Source of the DNA: Variovorax sp. PBL-H6
Lineage (GTDB): Bacteria; Pseudomonadota; Gammaproteobacteria; Burkholderiales; Burkholderiaceae_C
Assembly: GCF_901827155.1 (NCBI RefSeq)
Contig: NZ_LR594659.1
Location: forward strand, 5,428,501-5,492,500
DNA length: 64,000 nt
Direction of reading: 5' to 3'
This document shows, one piece after another, positions 51,481-60,087 of this stretch. Below the pieces are notes generated by a model. That model ran no database searches. It was not told the origin of the DNA and saw nothing but the letters and a program-made list of their open reading frames with translations. Position 1 is the first letter of the stretch, and each line of letters opens with the position of its first letter. Position numbers and translations under genes: made by a program.

Positions 51481-51996
51481 TTAGCTGCTGCGCAACAGCG
51501 TCGAGAGCGTCTGCAAGGCGTGATTCACGGTGGCCGCCCGCACCGCGGCCCGGTCGCCTTCGAAGCGCCGGCGCTCGGTGTGCACGTGGCCGCCGACCGA
51601 CCAGCCGAACCACACGGTACCCACCGGCTTCTCGGCGCTGCCGCCGGTCGGGCCGGCCACGCCAGTCACGGCCACCGCGACCTGCGCGGCCGACCGAGCG
51701 ACCGCGCCAGCGGCCATCGCGCGCGCGACCGGCTCGCTGACGGCGCCCTCGGCCGCGATGAGCGCCGCGTCGACCCCCAGCAGCTCGGTCTTGGCGGCGT
51801 TCGAGTAGGTGACGAAGCCGCGCTCGAACCAGTTGCTGGAGCCCGACAGATCGGTGCAGGCGCCTGCGATCAGCCCGCCGGTGCAGCTCTCGGCCGTGGC
51901 CATCATCCGGCCCTGGTGCTGCAACAGCTCGGCCAGCTGGAGCACCAGCGCGGGCGTGTCGGATTCGGGGGTGGAGGAAGCGTCGTTCATGGGCAT
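51481..51996 (-). CDS. cinA: CinA-family nicotinamide-nucleotide amidohydrolase
   Basis: A 171-residue stand-alone CinA C-terminal domain (PncC), which deamidates NMN in pyridine-nucleotide salvage. 'MATAESCTGGLIAGACTDLSG' near 30-52 and 'VAVTGVAGPTGG' near 112 are the core motifs. The ATG at 51996 overlaps the pgpA stop; an ATG at 51990 is also possible. Confidence 0.93.
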   Translation of the reverse strand: MPMNDASSTPESDTPALVLQLAELLQHQGRMMATAESCTGGLIAGACTDLSGSSNWFERGFVTYSNAAKTELLGVDAALIAAEGAVSEPVARAMAAGAVARSAAQVAVAVTGVAGPTGGSAEKPVGTVWFGWSVGGHVHTERRRFEGDRAAVRAATVNHALQTLSTLLRSS

Positions 51997-52556
51997 CACC
52001 AGCTGCGGAACAGGGCGATCACCAGCAGCGTGCAGAAGGCCGCCACCAGATCGTCGAACAGGATGCCGAAGCCGGCCGCGGTCCACGACATGGTGGCCGG
52101 TGTCGCCCCGCGCTGCTTGAAGAGCTGGTCGGCCCAGGCCACCGGCCCAGGCTTGGCGGCATCGAAGAGGCGGAACAGCGCGAAGGCCACCAGCTGGGCC
52201 AGCAGGCCGGCCGGCATCACGAGCCACAGCACCAGCCAGAAGCCGACGACCTCGTCCCAGACGATCGCGCCGGGATCGGCGATGCCCATGTGGCGCGCCG
52301 TGACGGTGCAGGCCCACCAGCCGATGGGCAGCGATGCCAGGATGATCCATCCGATCGCGCCCGCCGGGAGCCAGCGCTGCATGAGCACGAAGGCAGCCCA
52401 GGCCCACAGCGTGCCCCCGGTGCCGGGCGCGCGCGGCGCAAGGCCGGCGCCGAAGCCGAGCGCGATCGGGTGCGCAGGGTGGGCGAGCATGAAGCGCAGC
52501 GTGGGGCGCCGCAGCGGCGGGATCGGCAGGGCGCCGGAGACAGGGGCGGATTGCAT
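51996..52556 (-). CDS. pgpA: Phosphatidylglycerophosphatase A
   Basis: A 186-residue inner-membrane enzyme that removes phosphate from phosphatidylglycerol phosphate. 'GFGAGLAPRAPGTGGTLWA' near 34-52, 'DPGAIVWDEVVGFW' near 94, and 'LFRLFDAAKPGP' are conserved. Several hydrophobic helices are present. It is coupled to cinA. thiL, which often precedes it, lies about 9.6 kb away on the same strand. Confidence 0.95.
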   Translation of the reverse strand: MQSAPVSGALPIPPLRRPTLRFMLAHPAHPIALGFGAGLAPRAPGTGGTLWAWAAFVLMQRWLPAGAIGWIILASLPIGWWACTVTARHMGIADPGAIVWDEVVGFWLVLWLVMPAGLLAQLVAFALFRLFDAAKPGPVAWADQLFKQRGATPATMSWTAAGFGILFDDLVAAFCTLLVIALFRSW

Positions 52557-52653
52557 GGAACGACAGTGTCGCCCAACATTCGAGCCGATCGTCGCAACCG
52601 CACCTGCAGGAGAGGCTTCACCCCGGCAGGGACCGCACGCGTCACCGGAAATG

Positions 52654-52680
52654 AAAACGCCCGATGAGATTCATCGGGCG
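52654..52680 (-). terminator. Rho-independent terminator of the Ig-like lipoprotein gene
   Basis: On the minus strand CGCCCGATGA pairs with TCATCGGGCG around a three-base loop and is followed by TTTT. It lies about 95 bases past the stop of the gene at 52773. Confidence 0.8.
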
Positions 52681-52772
52681 TCCATGAAGGGCCTGGTCAG
52701 CCCTCTTCAGGCCTCAGCGACCTATGGGAGAGAAGGTCAGCGACAGGGGCGATGTCGATCGGAATGCCGCAA

Positions 52773-54197
52773 TCAGCGGGGCCCGGTGGCGTAGCACTTC
52801 TCGACCAGCCTCGGATCCGGAAAGATGTTCACATTCACGAAGTAGTTGAACTCGGTGCCCGGGTACGTGCCGGTAGCGTCGCTGTATGTATCCACGACGG
52901 ACCTCAACTTGAGCGGAGCATCGCCCGTCGCAACACCGGGAATGTTGGGGGCAACGTAGTTACCCGTCGTGCCGTCGCGGGACAGTTCGACGCCATTCAG
53001 AATCACGTGCGCCGTTCCTGCGTTATTCATACTTTCAGTAAAGCTGAAATCGACTCTCTCGCTCATCGAGGGGCACAAATTCAAGGTCACGACGTTGTCC
53101 TTGAAGACATAGTCGTCGGTGTACACGGTGTAGCCCTTCACAAAGGCCAACTGGCGGCCGGGTTGCGCCTCGATGATCGGAGTCAAGGTCAATTTGACTG
53201 TCTTGATGGCAGCGGCCCGGTTGGCTGTCGCAGGCAGCGAGAAGGTCAAAGACGTTATACCGGCCTTGCTTGCGTTCAGGACAATGTGCGGCGTACCGGT
53301 CTGAGCGTCCCAAGATGCGGATCCGACATCTGCATTGCTCAAGGTAATCGTCGGTGTTCGCCATTCGTCCGACACTTCGTCGTAGATTTCGGCACCCACC
53401 GGTATCTCCAATCTCACTGCGAATGGTTGCGTCAAATCATTGAGGGAGATGGTGCTTTTCCGCTTCTCGACGACCAGGTTGCCCGAGACGGTCCCGCCTT
53501 CATAGTTGGCGGTCGGCACCTGGGTCGCGGTGATGGTCGCAGTTCCGGCAGACCATGCGGTGAGTGTCCGGCCGTCCTTGTCCAGGAAGGCAACATCGCC
53601 AGCCGCTCCGGTGCTTGTCCTCATGTTGGAAACTGCGTATTTGATGGCGCCGTTGCTCTTTGTGCGGGCCTGGAGTTGCGCAGATTCCCCGATGGCCTGA
53701 AGCGTCACCGTAGGCATTGACAAAATCGGCTGCGCTTTCTTGACGGTCAGCTCGGCCCAAACTCCGATCTGAGGGGCGCTCGGATCAGCGCTTTGTGCAT
53801 CGATCCTGACCGTGCCGGCGCCCACGATCGTCACCATGTCGCCGGCAATCGTCGCCACGGAGGTATCCCTGCTGTAGAACTTGACCGGGCCGCTCACCCC
53901 GGACGGCGGATCGAGCTTGAACGGAGGATCTCCAAAGATCCGGGACACGGGCCCGAATTTGACGCCCGGATCGCTCGTCGAAATGCCGGAGATGGGCGCC
54001 AAGGTGACTGCCTCCAGGCCCGCGGATTTGTCCGAATCGGCGCCCGAGAAGCCGCCTGTTGCGCCTCCTCCTGACCCGCCGCCGCCGCAGGCCGTCAGCA
54101 TCAGGCACACGAGCCAAGGCAGGGCACTGCCGCGCAGCTTGGCTACCTTGCCCGCGTTGGAAGAGCGCTTCGCGGCGCCATCGTAAAAAAAATGCAC
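52773..54197 (-). CDS. Lipoprotein with Ig-like repeats
   Basis: A 474-residue exported lipoprotein. A basic start and hydrophobic core lead to the lipobox LMLTAC, followed by a glycine/serine linker. The rest is made of beta-rich repeats resembling bacterial Ig-like (group 2 or MBG-type) domains, for example 'GAGTVRIDAQSADPSAP' and 'GTATITATQVPTANYEGGT'. GTG at 54197 is the likely start because CAGGAG lies seven bases upstream. The composition is less GC-rich than its neighbours. It is probably a surface or adhesion-related protein; no binding partner is evident. Confidence 0.75.
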   Translation of the reverse strand: MHFFYDGAAKRSSNAGKVAKLRGSALPWLVCLMLTACGGGGSGGGATGGFSGADSDKSAGLEAVTLAPISGISTSDPGVKFGPVSRIFGDPPFKLDPPSGVSGPVKFYSRDTSVATIAGDMVTIVGAGTVRIDAQSADPSAPQIGVWAELTVKKAQPILSMPTVTLQAIGESAQLQARTKSNGAIKYAVSNMRTSTGAAGDVAFLDKDGRTLTAWSAGTATITATQVPTANYEGGTVSGNLVVEKRKSTISLNDLTQPFAVRLEIPVGAEIYDEVSDEWRTPTITLSNADVGSASWDAQTGTPHIVLNASKAGITSLTFSLPATANRAAAIKTVKLTLTPIIEAQPGRQLAFVKGYTVYTDDYVFKDNVVTLNLCPSMSERVDFSFTESMNNAGTAHVILNGVELSRDGTTGNYVAPNIPGVATGDAPLKLRSVVDTYSDATGTYPGTEFNYFVNVNIFPDPRLVEKCYATGPR

Positions 54198-54513
54198 GTC
54201 AGAACTCCTGCTAACAAATGAAACCGGCCAGCAAGCGCGGAGCACTGCCTCCACGTTGACCACCATGCCGGTCGTTCCTGGTCAAGAGTCGCGATTCTAT
54301 TTTTTACATCTTGTTAGCATTCTGATGAATTCTTTCACGCTTTCGTGAATTTTCTGATCGCCCGCCCGCTGCTCGCGACGCTCCCGCATCGAAGTGCGAA
54401 GCGGCGAGTCATGCCAATGCAGGTGCGATGTGCGTCGAGGCGCTCACCCCGAAGGAGCGAGGTCGCACGAGGCTGTTGCCGATGGCCAGCGGCGGACGCT
54501 GACGCAGCGGCGC
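54198..54513. promoter_or_regulatory. Intergenic region with an AT-rich promoter-like segment
   Basis: Nothing here looks coding. The part between 54200 and 54350 is AT-rich and probably holds the promoter of the minus-strand lipoprotein gene. GCTAACAA at 54210-54217 recurs inverted as TTGTTAGC at 54311-54318. Confidence 0.35.
54334..54349. repeat. Short inverted repeat
   Basis: TTCACG and CGTGAA form a perfect stem around a CTTT loop, followed by TTTT on the plus strand. It could be a protein-binding site or a weak terminator; no plus-strand gene ends nearby. Confidence 0.45.
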
Positions 54514-54789
54514 TCAGGCCGGCTGGAAGTGCTGCTGGATGCGCTGCGCCACCCGCTTGGGATGTTGGCGCAGCGCGTCGACCGAGTAAGAGCCCACGAA
54601 CAGGCCGTCCATGTTGAGTTCGACGCTCGGGAAATAGAGACCCAGCGAAGCCCCGGCGTCGTACAGGCAGAACGCCAGCGAGTCGAATGTGCCGCCGTCG
54701 CCCGCCGGGCCCGCACCGGCGACGAAGGCGCTGATGCGGTAGGTGTAGGCGTGCGATCCGACGCGTTGGATTTCGACCAGGGGCTTCAT
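54514..54789 (-). CDS. Hypothetical protein (91 residues)
   Basis: A small soluble protein starting MKPLVEIQRVGSHAYTY. It has no signal peptide or obvious motif and ends with a basic helix ('HPKRVAQRIQQHFQPA'). Codon use fits a real gene. It diverges from the two-component system on the plus strand. No function is proposed. Confidence 0.6.
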   Translation of the reverse strand: MKPLVEIQRVGSHAYTYRISAFVAGAGPAGDGGTFDSLAFCLYDAGASLGLYFPSVELNMDGLFVGSYSVDALRQHPKRVAQRIQQHFQPA

Positions 54790-54949
54790 TCGACTGCGGA
54801 CAAAAGGAGACGGGAGCGTGAATTTGTTGGGACCTCGATGGTCGCCGCCGCGCCGGTTTGCGTAAATAGTCCAATTGGACCGGCCGCGCGGCGCAGTCAG
54901 TTGGGCAGAATGCCTGGACGCCCTCTCGCCCCTGCTCCCGCCTGCCTCC

Positions 54950-55564
54950 ATGCTGCCGCCCCGCATTCTTCTCGTCGACGACCACGCGCTGTTCCGCAGC
55001 GGCCTGCGCATGGTCCTGACCGCCAGCATCGCGGACCTGGAGGTGGCCGAGGCTGCATCGCTCGAAGAAGCCCTGCGCACGTCCATGCAGGAGCCCACGC
55101 TGGTGCTGCTGGACATCCAGCTGCACGGCCTGAACGGGCTGGAAGGCATTGCGCTGGTCAGGCGCAAATGGCCGCAGGCGCTGGTGGTGATCCTGTCCTC
55201 CGAGCTTTCGCCGCAGAAGGTCCGGCTGGCGATGGAGCGCGGCGCGGCCGCCTTCGTCTCCAAGGCCGAACCGGCCGACAAGATCCTGGCGGTGATCGGC
55301 CAGCTGCGCCACGGCCTGGCGGTCGAGGCCGACGGCCTGCAGTCTGGCGAGGGCGACCCCGATTCGCAGCCGTTGCTGACGCCGCGCCAGAGCGAAGTGC
55401 TCGACCTGATGTGCCAGGGCCTGTCGAACAAGCTGATCGGCCGGCGGCTCAACCTGTCGGAGAACACGGTGCGCGGCCATGTGCAGGCGGTGCTGGCGGC
55501 GTTGCAGGTCTCAAGCCGCTCCGAAGCCGGTTTCGCTGCACGGCAGCGCGGCCTCGTGGCCTGA
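54950..55564 (+). CDS. LuxR/NarL-type response regulator
   Basis: A 204-residue regulator with receiver domain ('ILLVDDHALFRSGLRMVL', phosphorylated D55 in 'VLLDIQLHG') and LuxR-type helix-turn-helix ('LTPRQSEVLDLMCQGLS', 'LSENTVRGHVQAVLAAL'). Its stop overlaps the ATG of the hybrid kinase, so the two are coupled. An upstream TTG start would add a non-family extension. Confidence 0.9.
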   Translation: MLPPRILLVDDHALFRSGLRMVLTASIADLEVAEAASLEEALRTSMQEPTLVLLDIQLHGLNGLEGIALVRRKWPQALVVILSSELSPQKVRLAMERGAAAFVSKAEPADKILAVIGQLRHGLAVEADGLQSGEGDPDSQPLLTPRQSEVLDLMCQGLSNKLIGRRLNLSENTVRGHVQAVLAALQVSSRSEAGFAARQRGLVA

Positions 55565-57366
55565 TGATCGACAAGCCCCGCCTGCCGGAGGAACGCATGC
55601 TGGTGGAGCAGCTGCGGCTGCAGCTGGGCAACATCGGCGCCTCGGTCATCCCGACCATCCTGCTGGCGCTGCTGCTGGTGTGGGTGCTCTCCAACGAGTC
55701 CAACGCGCTCGCGATGCGGGCCTGGGCCGGCATCATCATCCTGCTCAAGCTGTACCTCGCGTGGGACGCGCGGCGCCTGCTGGCGTCCGAGATCAGTCCC
55801 GCGGGCGGGCGCCGGCTGCTGGCGCGCAAGATGGTGCTCAACGCCATCGACGGGGTGGCGTGGGGCGCGCTGGCCTGGGCCGCGCTGGGCACCAGCACGG
55901 TGGCCGGCAGCGTGCTGGTGGTGGCGGTGCTGGCGGGCGTGGCCGCCAGCTCCATGTCGTCCCTGGCGCCGATCCTCCCGGCCTTCATCGTCTTCGGCAC
56001 CGCCGAGCTGATCGTGCTTGGAGCCCGGCTGTGGTCCATGGACGACCCGGCCTACGAGGCCCTTGGCGTCGCTGCGATCATCTACACGGCGGCGCTGCTG
56101 GGGCAGGCGCGCAACGGCTCGCGCGCCGCGCGCCGGGCGATCGGTTTGCGCTTCGAGAACCTCGAGCTGATCGAGCGCCTGCATGTCGAGACCGAGCATG
56201 CACAGGCCGCACACCGGACGGCCGAGGAGGCCAACCTCGCCAAGTCCCGGTTCCTTGCCGCCGCCAGCCACGACCTGCGCCAGCCAATCCACGCGCAGGG
56301 CCTGTTCCTCGAGGTGCTGTCACGCACCAAGCTCTCGGCCGACCAGTACGACGCGCTGGCCAATGCGCGCGCTACCTGGCAGGCCTCGGCCGAGATGCTC
56401 GATACGCTGCTGGATTTCTCGCGCATCGAAGCCGGCGTGGTCGAGCCGCAGGCGCAGGTCTTTGCGCTGCAGCCGCTGCTCAACAAGATCGAGAACGAGC
56501 TGGCGCCTCAGGCCGATGCCAAGGGCATCGTCTACCGCTCGCGCGAAACGCATGAGGCCGTGCGCTCCGATCCGGCGCTGGTGGCATTGATCCTGCGCAA
56601 CCTCGTGTCGAACGCCATCCGCTATACCGAGCACGGCGGCGTGCTGGTCGCCTGCCGCGCGCGGGGCGAGCAGGTGGTGCTCGAGGTGTGGGACACCGGC
56701 ATCGGCATCGAGCCCGCGCAACACCTGGCGATCTTTCGGGAGTTCCACCAGCTCGGCAACGCCGAGCGAGACCGCCGCAAGGGTCTGGGCCTGGGCCTGG
56801 CGATCGCGCAGGGCCTCGCGCGGGCGCTGGGGCAGGAGCTCTCCCTGAGGTCGGTGCCGAAGCGCGGCAGCGTGTTCCGGCTCACCCTGCCGGCGGCGCG
56901 CGCAGGCGTGGTCGCCGACAGCGGCGCCGAGGCCTTGCCGGGGCCGGCTCGCGTGTTCGACCTGCGGGTGCTGGTGATCGACGACGACGAGTCCGTACGC
57001 ACCGGCATGCGCCAGCTGCTCGGCGCCTGGGGCTGCGCCTGCGACGTGGCCGATTCCATCGAGGACGCGCAGGCACTGGCGCGCGCGCACCGGCCGGGGC
57101 TGGTGATCAGCGATTACCGCCTGCGCGAGCTGCGCACCGGCGCCGAGGCCATCGCGGCCCTGCGCGCGGAGTTCGGCGCGAGCCTGCCGGCGCTGCTGAT
57201 CACCGGCGACACCGCACCGCAGCGCCTGCGCGAAGCGCGCGCCACCGGCGTGCCGCTGCTGCACAAGCCGGTGCTGCCGAGGCAGCTGTATCGTGCGATG
57301 ACCGCGGTGCTGAACGGGCGCGAGCTCGACTCGTCCTTCGCGGCGCTCGAGGCGCGGCGAGCCTGA
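55564..57366 (+). CDS. Hybrid sensor histidine kinase with C-terminal receiver
   Basis: A 600-residue membrane kinase. About six hydrophobic helices occupy 25-180, followed by a coiled coil, a HisKA domain with H236 ('ASHDLRQPIHAQGLFLEVL') and an ATPase domain ('NLVSNAIRYTEHGG', 'DTGIGI', 'GLGLGLAIAQGLA'). The C-terminal receiver (about 475-590) has D517 in 'ISDYRL'. This plan is typical of kinases paired with LuxR regulators that branch the phosphate flow. The signal is unknown. Confidence 0.9.
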   Translation: MIDKPRLPEERMLVEQLRLQLGNIGASVIPTILLALLLVWVLSNESNALAMRAWAGIIILLKLYLAWDARRLLASEISPAGGRRLLARKMVLNAIDGVAWGALAWAALGTSTVAGSVLVVAVLAGVAASSMSSLAPILPAFIVFGTAELIVLGARLWSMDDPAYEALGVAAIIYTAALLGQARNGSRAARRAIGLRFENLELIERLHVETEHAQAAHRTAEEANLAKSRFLAAASHDLRQPIHAQGLFLEVLSRTKLSADQYDALANARATWQASAEMLDTLLDFSRIEAGVVEPQAQVFALQPLLNKIENELAPQADAKGIVYRSRETHEAVRSDPALVALILRNLVSNAIRYTEHGGVLVACRARGEQVVLEVWDTGIGIEPAQHLAIFREFHQLGNAERDRRKGLGLGLAIAQGLARALGQELSLRSVPKRGSVFRLTLPAARAGVVADSGAEALPGPARVFDLRVLVIDDDESVRTGMRQLLGAWGCACDVADSIEDAQALARAHRPGLVISDYRLRELRTGAEAIAALRAEFGASLPALLITGDTAPQRLREARATGVPLLHKPVLPRQLYRAMTAVLNGRELDSSFAALEARRA

Positions 57367-57445
57367 ACAATGTCTTCTTCCCTCCCTCCGGGAGAGGGTC
57401 AGGTCGAGGGCACCGGGCCTGTCGACGAGGTCCGGCCGTCGATCG

Positions 57446-57649
57446 TCACTCGCAGCGGAACAGCACGCCCTGCTCTGCCGGCGCCTTGCCCAGCATGCGG
57501 GCGCTCAGCCCCTTGTCCCGGCAATGGTCGCCGGCCTGCATGTAGGTCGCGGCGCGCAGCGTGCCGTCGCGCAGCGGGACGACCTGGTTGGGCGGCACCC
57601 CGCAGCCGGTGACGAGCAAAGCGACAAGGAGGGGTGCGAACCAGTTCAT
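57446..57649 (-). CDS. Small lipoprotein, unknown function
   Basis: A 67-residue protein with a signal peptide and lipobox LLVTGC (Cys at 16). The mature part is about 50 residues with two further cysteines. The family is not recognised. Confidence 0.6.
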   Translation of the reverse strand: MNWFAPLLVALLVTGCGVPPNQVVPLRDGTLRAATYMQAGDHCRDKGLSARMLGKAPAEQGVLFRCE

Positions 57650-57754
57650 GCGGCTATTTTGCAGTAGTTCCCTGGGGTGTCTTCGACCCTGTCGTGCCCT
57701 ATAACCACAGGCGGGGCCTCTTCATGCCCTACATCCATCCGAGCCGAGATTCCC

Positions 57755-58570
57755 ATGACACGTACCGTTGCCGAAAAACGCGCCCTCTTCCGCCAGCTTC
57801 ACACCGAGAGCTGCTTCGTCCTGCCCAACCCTTGGGACGTGGGCAGCGCACGCTTCCTCGAAACCCTCGGCTTCAAGGCGCTGGCCACGACCAGTTCCGG
57901 CTTCGCGTGGTCGCGTGGCCACTCCGATGGTGCGCTTGCGCGCGAACAGATCCTCGCCCATCTGCGCGAACTCGTCGCCGCCACCGATCTGCCCGTGAAC
58001 GCAGACTTCGAGAGTGGCTTTGCCACGGACCCGCAAGGCGTCGCGCAGAGCGTGCGCATGGCCATCGACACCGGCGTCGCCGGGTTGTCGATCGAGGACT
58101 CGACGGGCGATCCGGACCGCCCGCTCTACGACATCGAGTTCGCGGTTGCACGCCTGCGCGCCGCACGTGCGGCCATCGATCAGGAAGGCGGCGAGACGCT
58201 GCTCGTCGGCCGGGCCGAGAACTTCTTCCAGGGGCGCCCCGACCTCGACGACACCATCGCCCGGCTCAAGGCCTATTCGGAGGCCGGCGCCGACTGTCTC
58301 TATGCGCCGGGCATCCGCACGCGCGAGCAGATCGCCGCGGTGGTGGCGGCGGTGGCACCCAAGCCGGTCAACCTGCTGGTCGGCTCCACCAGCGAGCTGA
58401 CGCTGCAGGACATCGCGGCGCTCGGCGTCCGCCGCCTCAGCGTCGGCGGAGCGCTGGCGCGCGCGGCATGGGGCGGGTTCATGCGCGCGGCGCGCGCGCT
58501 CGAACAGGGTCGCTTCGACGGCTTCGCCGATGCCGCGTCGGGCGTGGAGCTCAACGCCCTGTTCCGCTGA
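57755..58570 (+). CDS. Isocitrate lyase/PEP mutase superfamily protein
   Basis: A 271-residue TIM-barrel enzyme. 'LPNPWDVGSARFLETLGFKA' near 22-41 and 'LPVNADFESGFA' near 83 are superfamily motifs, and 'GLSIEDSTGD' and 'GRAENFF' follow. The KKCGH-type catalytic cysteine loop of isocitrate and methylisocitrate lyases is not present, so it belongs to the phosphonomutase/oxaloacetate-hydrolase-like branch. Its end meets that of the XRE–cupin gene. The substrate is unknown. Confidence 0.85.
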   Translation: MTRTVAEKRALFRQLHTESCFVLPNPWDVGSARFLETLGFKALATTSSGFAWSRGHSDGALAREQILAHLRELVAATDLPVNADFESGFATDPQGVAQSVRMAIDTGVAGLSIEDSTGDPDRPLYDIEFAVARLRAARAAIDQEGGETLLVGRAENFFQGRPDLDDTIARLKAYSEAGADCLYAPGIRTREQIAAVVAAVAPKPVNLLVGSTSELTLQDIAALGVRRLSVGGALARAAWGGFMRAARALEQGRFDGFADAASGVELNALFR

Positions 58571-59233
58571 TCACTGCGCAGACAGCACCAGCAGCGCCCG
58601 CGCCTGCGCCCGTCCGATGCGGGCAATGCGGTGGTTCAGGTAGCCTGGGAAGTGGATGCAGTCGCCGGCCTGCAGGCGCTCGGTGCGCTCGGGGAAGATG
58701 ACGTCGATGGTGCCGGCCAGCACGTAGAGCATTTCCTGCCCCTCGTGCTGTGCCTGCAGCGAGCCGCCGCTCTGTCCGGGGTAGATGATGAAGGCCTCGA
58801 AGGCGCTCACCGAGTTGCCGTGCAGCAGCGGCGCGAAGCGGTGCGCCGCCGGCTCTTCGGCGGCATGGCCCGGCGCCAGGTCGGCGCCGCGCGTGATCTT
58901 GATGTCGGCCTTGTCCAAGGTCTCGCCGACCAGGTTGCCCATGCTGGTACCCAGCGCCTTGGCAAGCCGCGCCAGCATGTGGATGGAGGGCGTCTTGAGG
59001 CCGTGCTCGAGCCGGGACACGTGGGCCTTGTGCACACCCACCGCGTCCGCCAACTCCTCCACCGTCATGTTCCTCAGGCGCCGCAGCGCCTTGATCCGCG
59101 GCCCAACGCTCTGGAAGGCAGGGACGGGCGCGCCCTCGTCCGGTGCCGGCGCGGCTGCCGCAAGGTGGGTGCGCGGCTTTCTTGCGGGCGATGCGGCTAC
59201 GGAGGCATTGCGGGCGGGGGGTCTGGTGGCCAT
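58571..59233 (-). CDS. XRE-family regulator with C-terminal cupin domain
   Basis: A 220-residue regulator. A disordered N-terminus of about 40 residues precedes a helix-turn-helix ('RIKALRRLRNMTVEELADAVGVHKAHVSRLEHGLKTPS' region, about 46-85) and a cupin sensor domain (about 135-215, 'EGQEMLYVLAGTIDVIFPE'). It diverges from the class II aldolase and TRAP genes across two palindromes and is likely their regulator, with a small carboxylate or polyol as the signal. Confidence 0.9.
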   Translation of the reverse strand: MATRPPARNASVAASPARKPRTHLAAAAPAPDEGAPVPAFQSVGPRIKALRRLRNMTVEELADAVGVHKAHVSRLEHGLKTPSIHMLARLAKALGTSMGNLVGETLDKADIKITRGADLAPGHAAEEPAAHRFAPLLHGNSVSAFEAFIIYPGQSGGSLQAQHEGQEMLYVLAGTIDVIFPERTERLQAGDCIHFPGYLNHRIARIGRAQARALLVLSAQ

Positions 59234-59245
59234 GGTGCTTTCGAT

Positions 59246-59292
59246 GTTGACACAGGTCAACACGTTGACCAGAATAGGTCAACAAGTTGACT
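59246..59292. promoter_or_regulatory. Paired palindromic operators between the XRE–cupin gene and the class II aldolase gene
   Basis: GGTCAACACGTTGACC at 59255-59270 is a perfect 7-2-7 palindrome. GGTCAACAAGTTGACT at 59277-59292 is the same with one mismatch. Their centres are 22 bases apart, two helical turns. A further half-site GTTGAC lies at 59246-59251, and TTGACA at 59247-59252 could be a -35 box for the plus-strand genes. Confidence 0.7.
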
Positions 59293-59302
59293 TGGAGAGC
59301 AC

Positions 59303-60076
59303 ATGCAAGACGATCAGGACATCAAGGCGGCGGTCTACCGCGACCTGCAGGACAAGACCCGTCCTTCATCGTGGAGCACCGTCGAGCAGCTGGTGCTGGC
59401 CTGCCGCATGCTCGCGGCCGAGGGGCACTGGGCCAACGGCCTGGCGGGGCAGATCACGGCGCGCGGCGAACGGCCCGGCACTTACTACACGCTGAAGTTC
59501 GGCATCGGCGCGGACGAGGCGACGCCGCAGGGCTTCATCCTCACGGACGACGACCTGCGCCCACTCGACGGCGTGTCGCTGCCCAACCCGGCGACCCGCT
59601 TCCACCTGTGGGTCTATCGCGCCAATCCGGCGGTGCAGTGCATCGTCCACACCCATCCGGCGGCGGCGTCGGCGCTGTCCATCATCGGTCAGCCGCTGAT
59701 TGTCGCGGGCATGGATGCCACGCCCTTCTTCGAGAACTGCGGCTACCTGTCGGAATGGCCGGGGCTGCCGATCGGCAACGACGAGGGGCGCCTCATTTCC
59801 GAGGCGCTGGACGGACGCAAGGCGCTGCTGCTGGCACATCACGGCCTGCTGACCGCGGGCGCCACGGTGGCCGAGGCCGCGACGCTGGCGATCTGGATGG
59901 AGCAGGCCGCGGCGGTGCAGCTGCGCGCGGCGGCGGCCGGCACCATCAAGCCGGTGCCCGCGCACCTCGCGCGCGAGTCGCGCGACTTCCTGCTGAAGCC
60001 GCAGATCACCGACCTCACCTTCCAGTACTTCGCGCGTCGCGTGCTGCGCGCGGACCCTGCCTGTCTCACCGCCTGA
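59303..60076 (+). CDS. Class II aldolase/adducin family protein
   Basis: A 257-residue zinc-dependent aldolase or decarboxylase-like protein. 'CIVHTHPAAASAL' near 113 has the HxH metal ligands, and 'LLLAHHGLLTAG' near 177 supplies the next. The general acid glutamate of fuculose aldolase is not obvious, so a catabolic aldolase or a related role are both possible. GGAGAG precedes the ATG. The TRAP binding protein follows 11 bases later. Confidence 0.87.
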   Translation: MQDDQDIKAAVYRDLQDKTRPSSWSTVEQLVLACRMLAAEGHWANGLAGQITARGERPGTYYTLKFGIGADEATPQGFILTDDDLRPLDGVSLPNPATRFHLWVYRANPAVQCIVHTHPAAASALSIIGQPLIVAGMDATPFFENCGYLSEWPGLPIGNDEGRLISEALDGRKALLLAHHGLLTAGATVAEAATLAIWMEQAAAVQLRAAAAGTIKPVPAHLARESRDFLLKPQITDLTFQYFARRVLRADPACLTA

Positions 60077-60087
60077 GGAAAAGCGCC

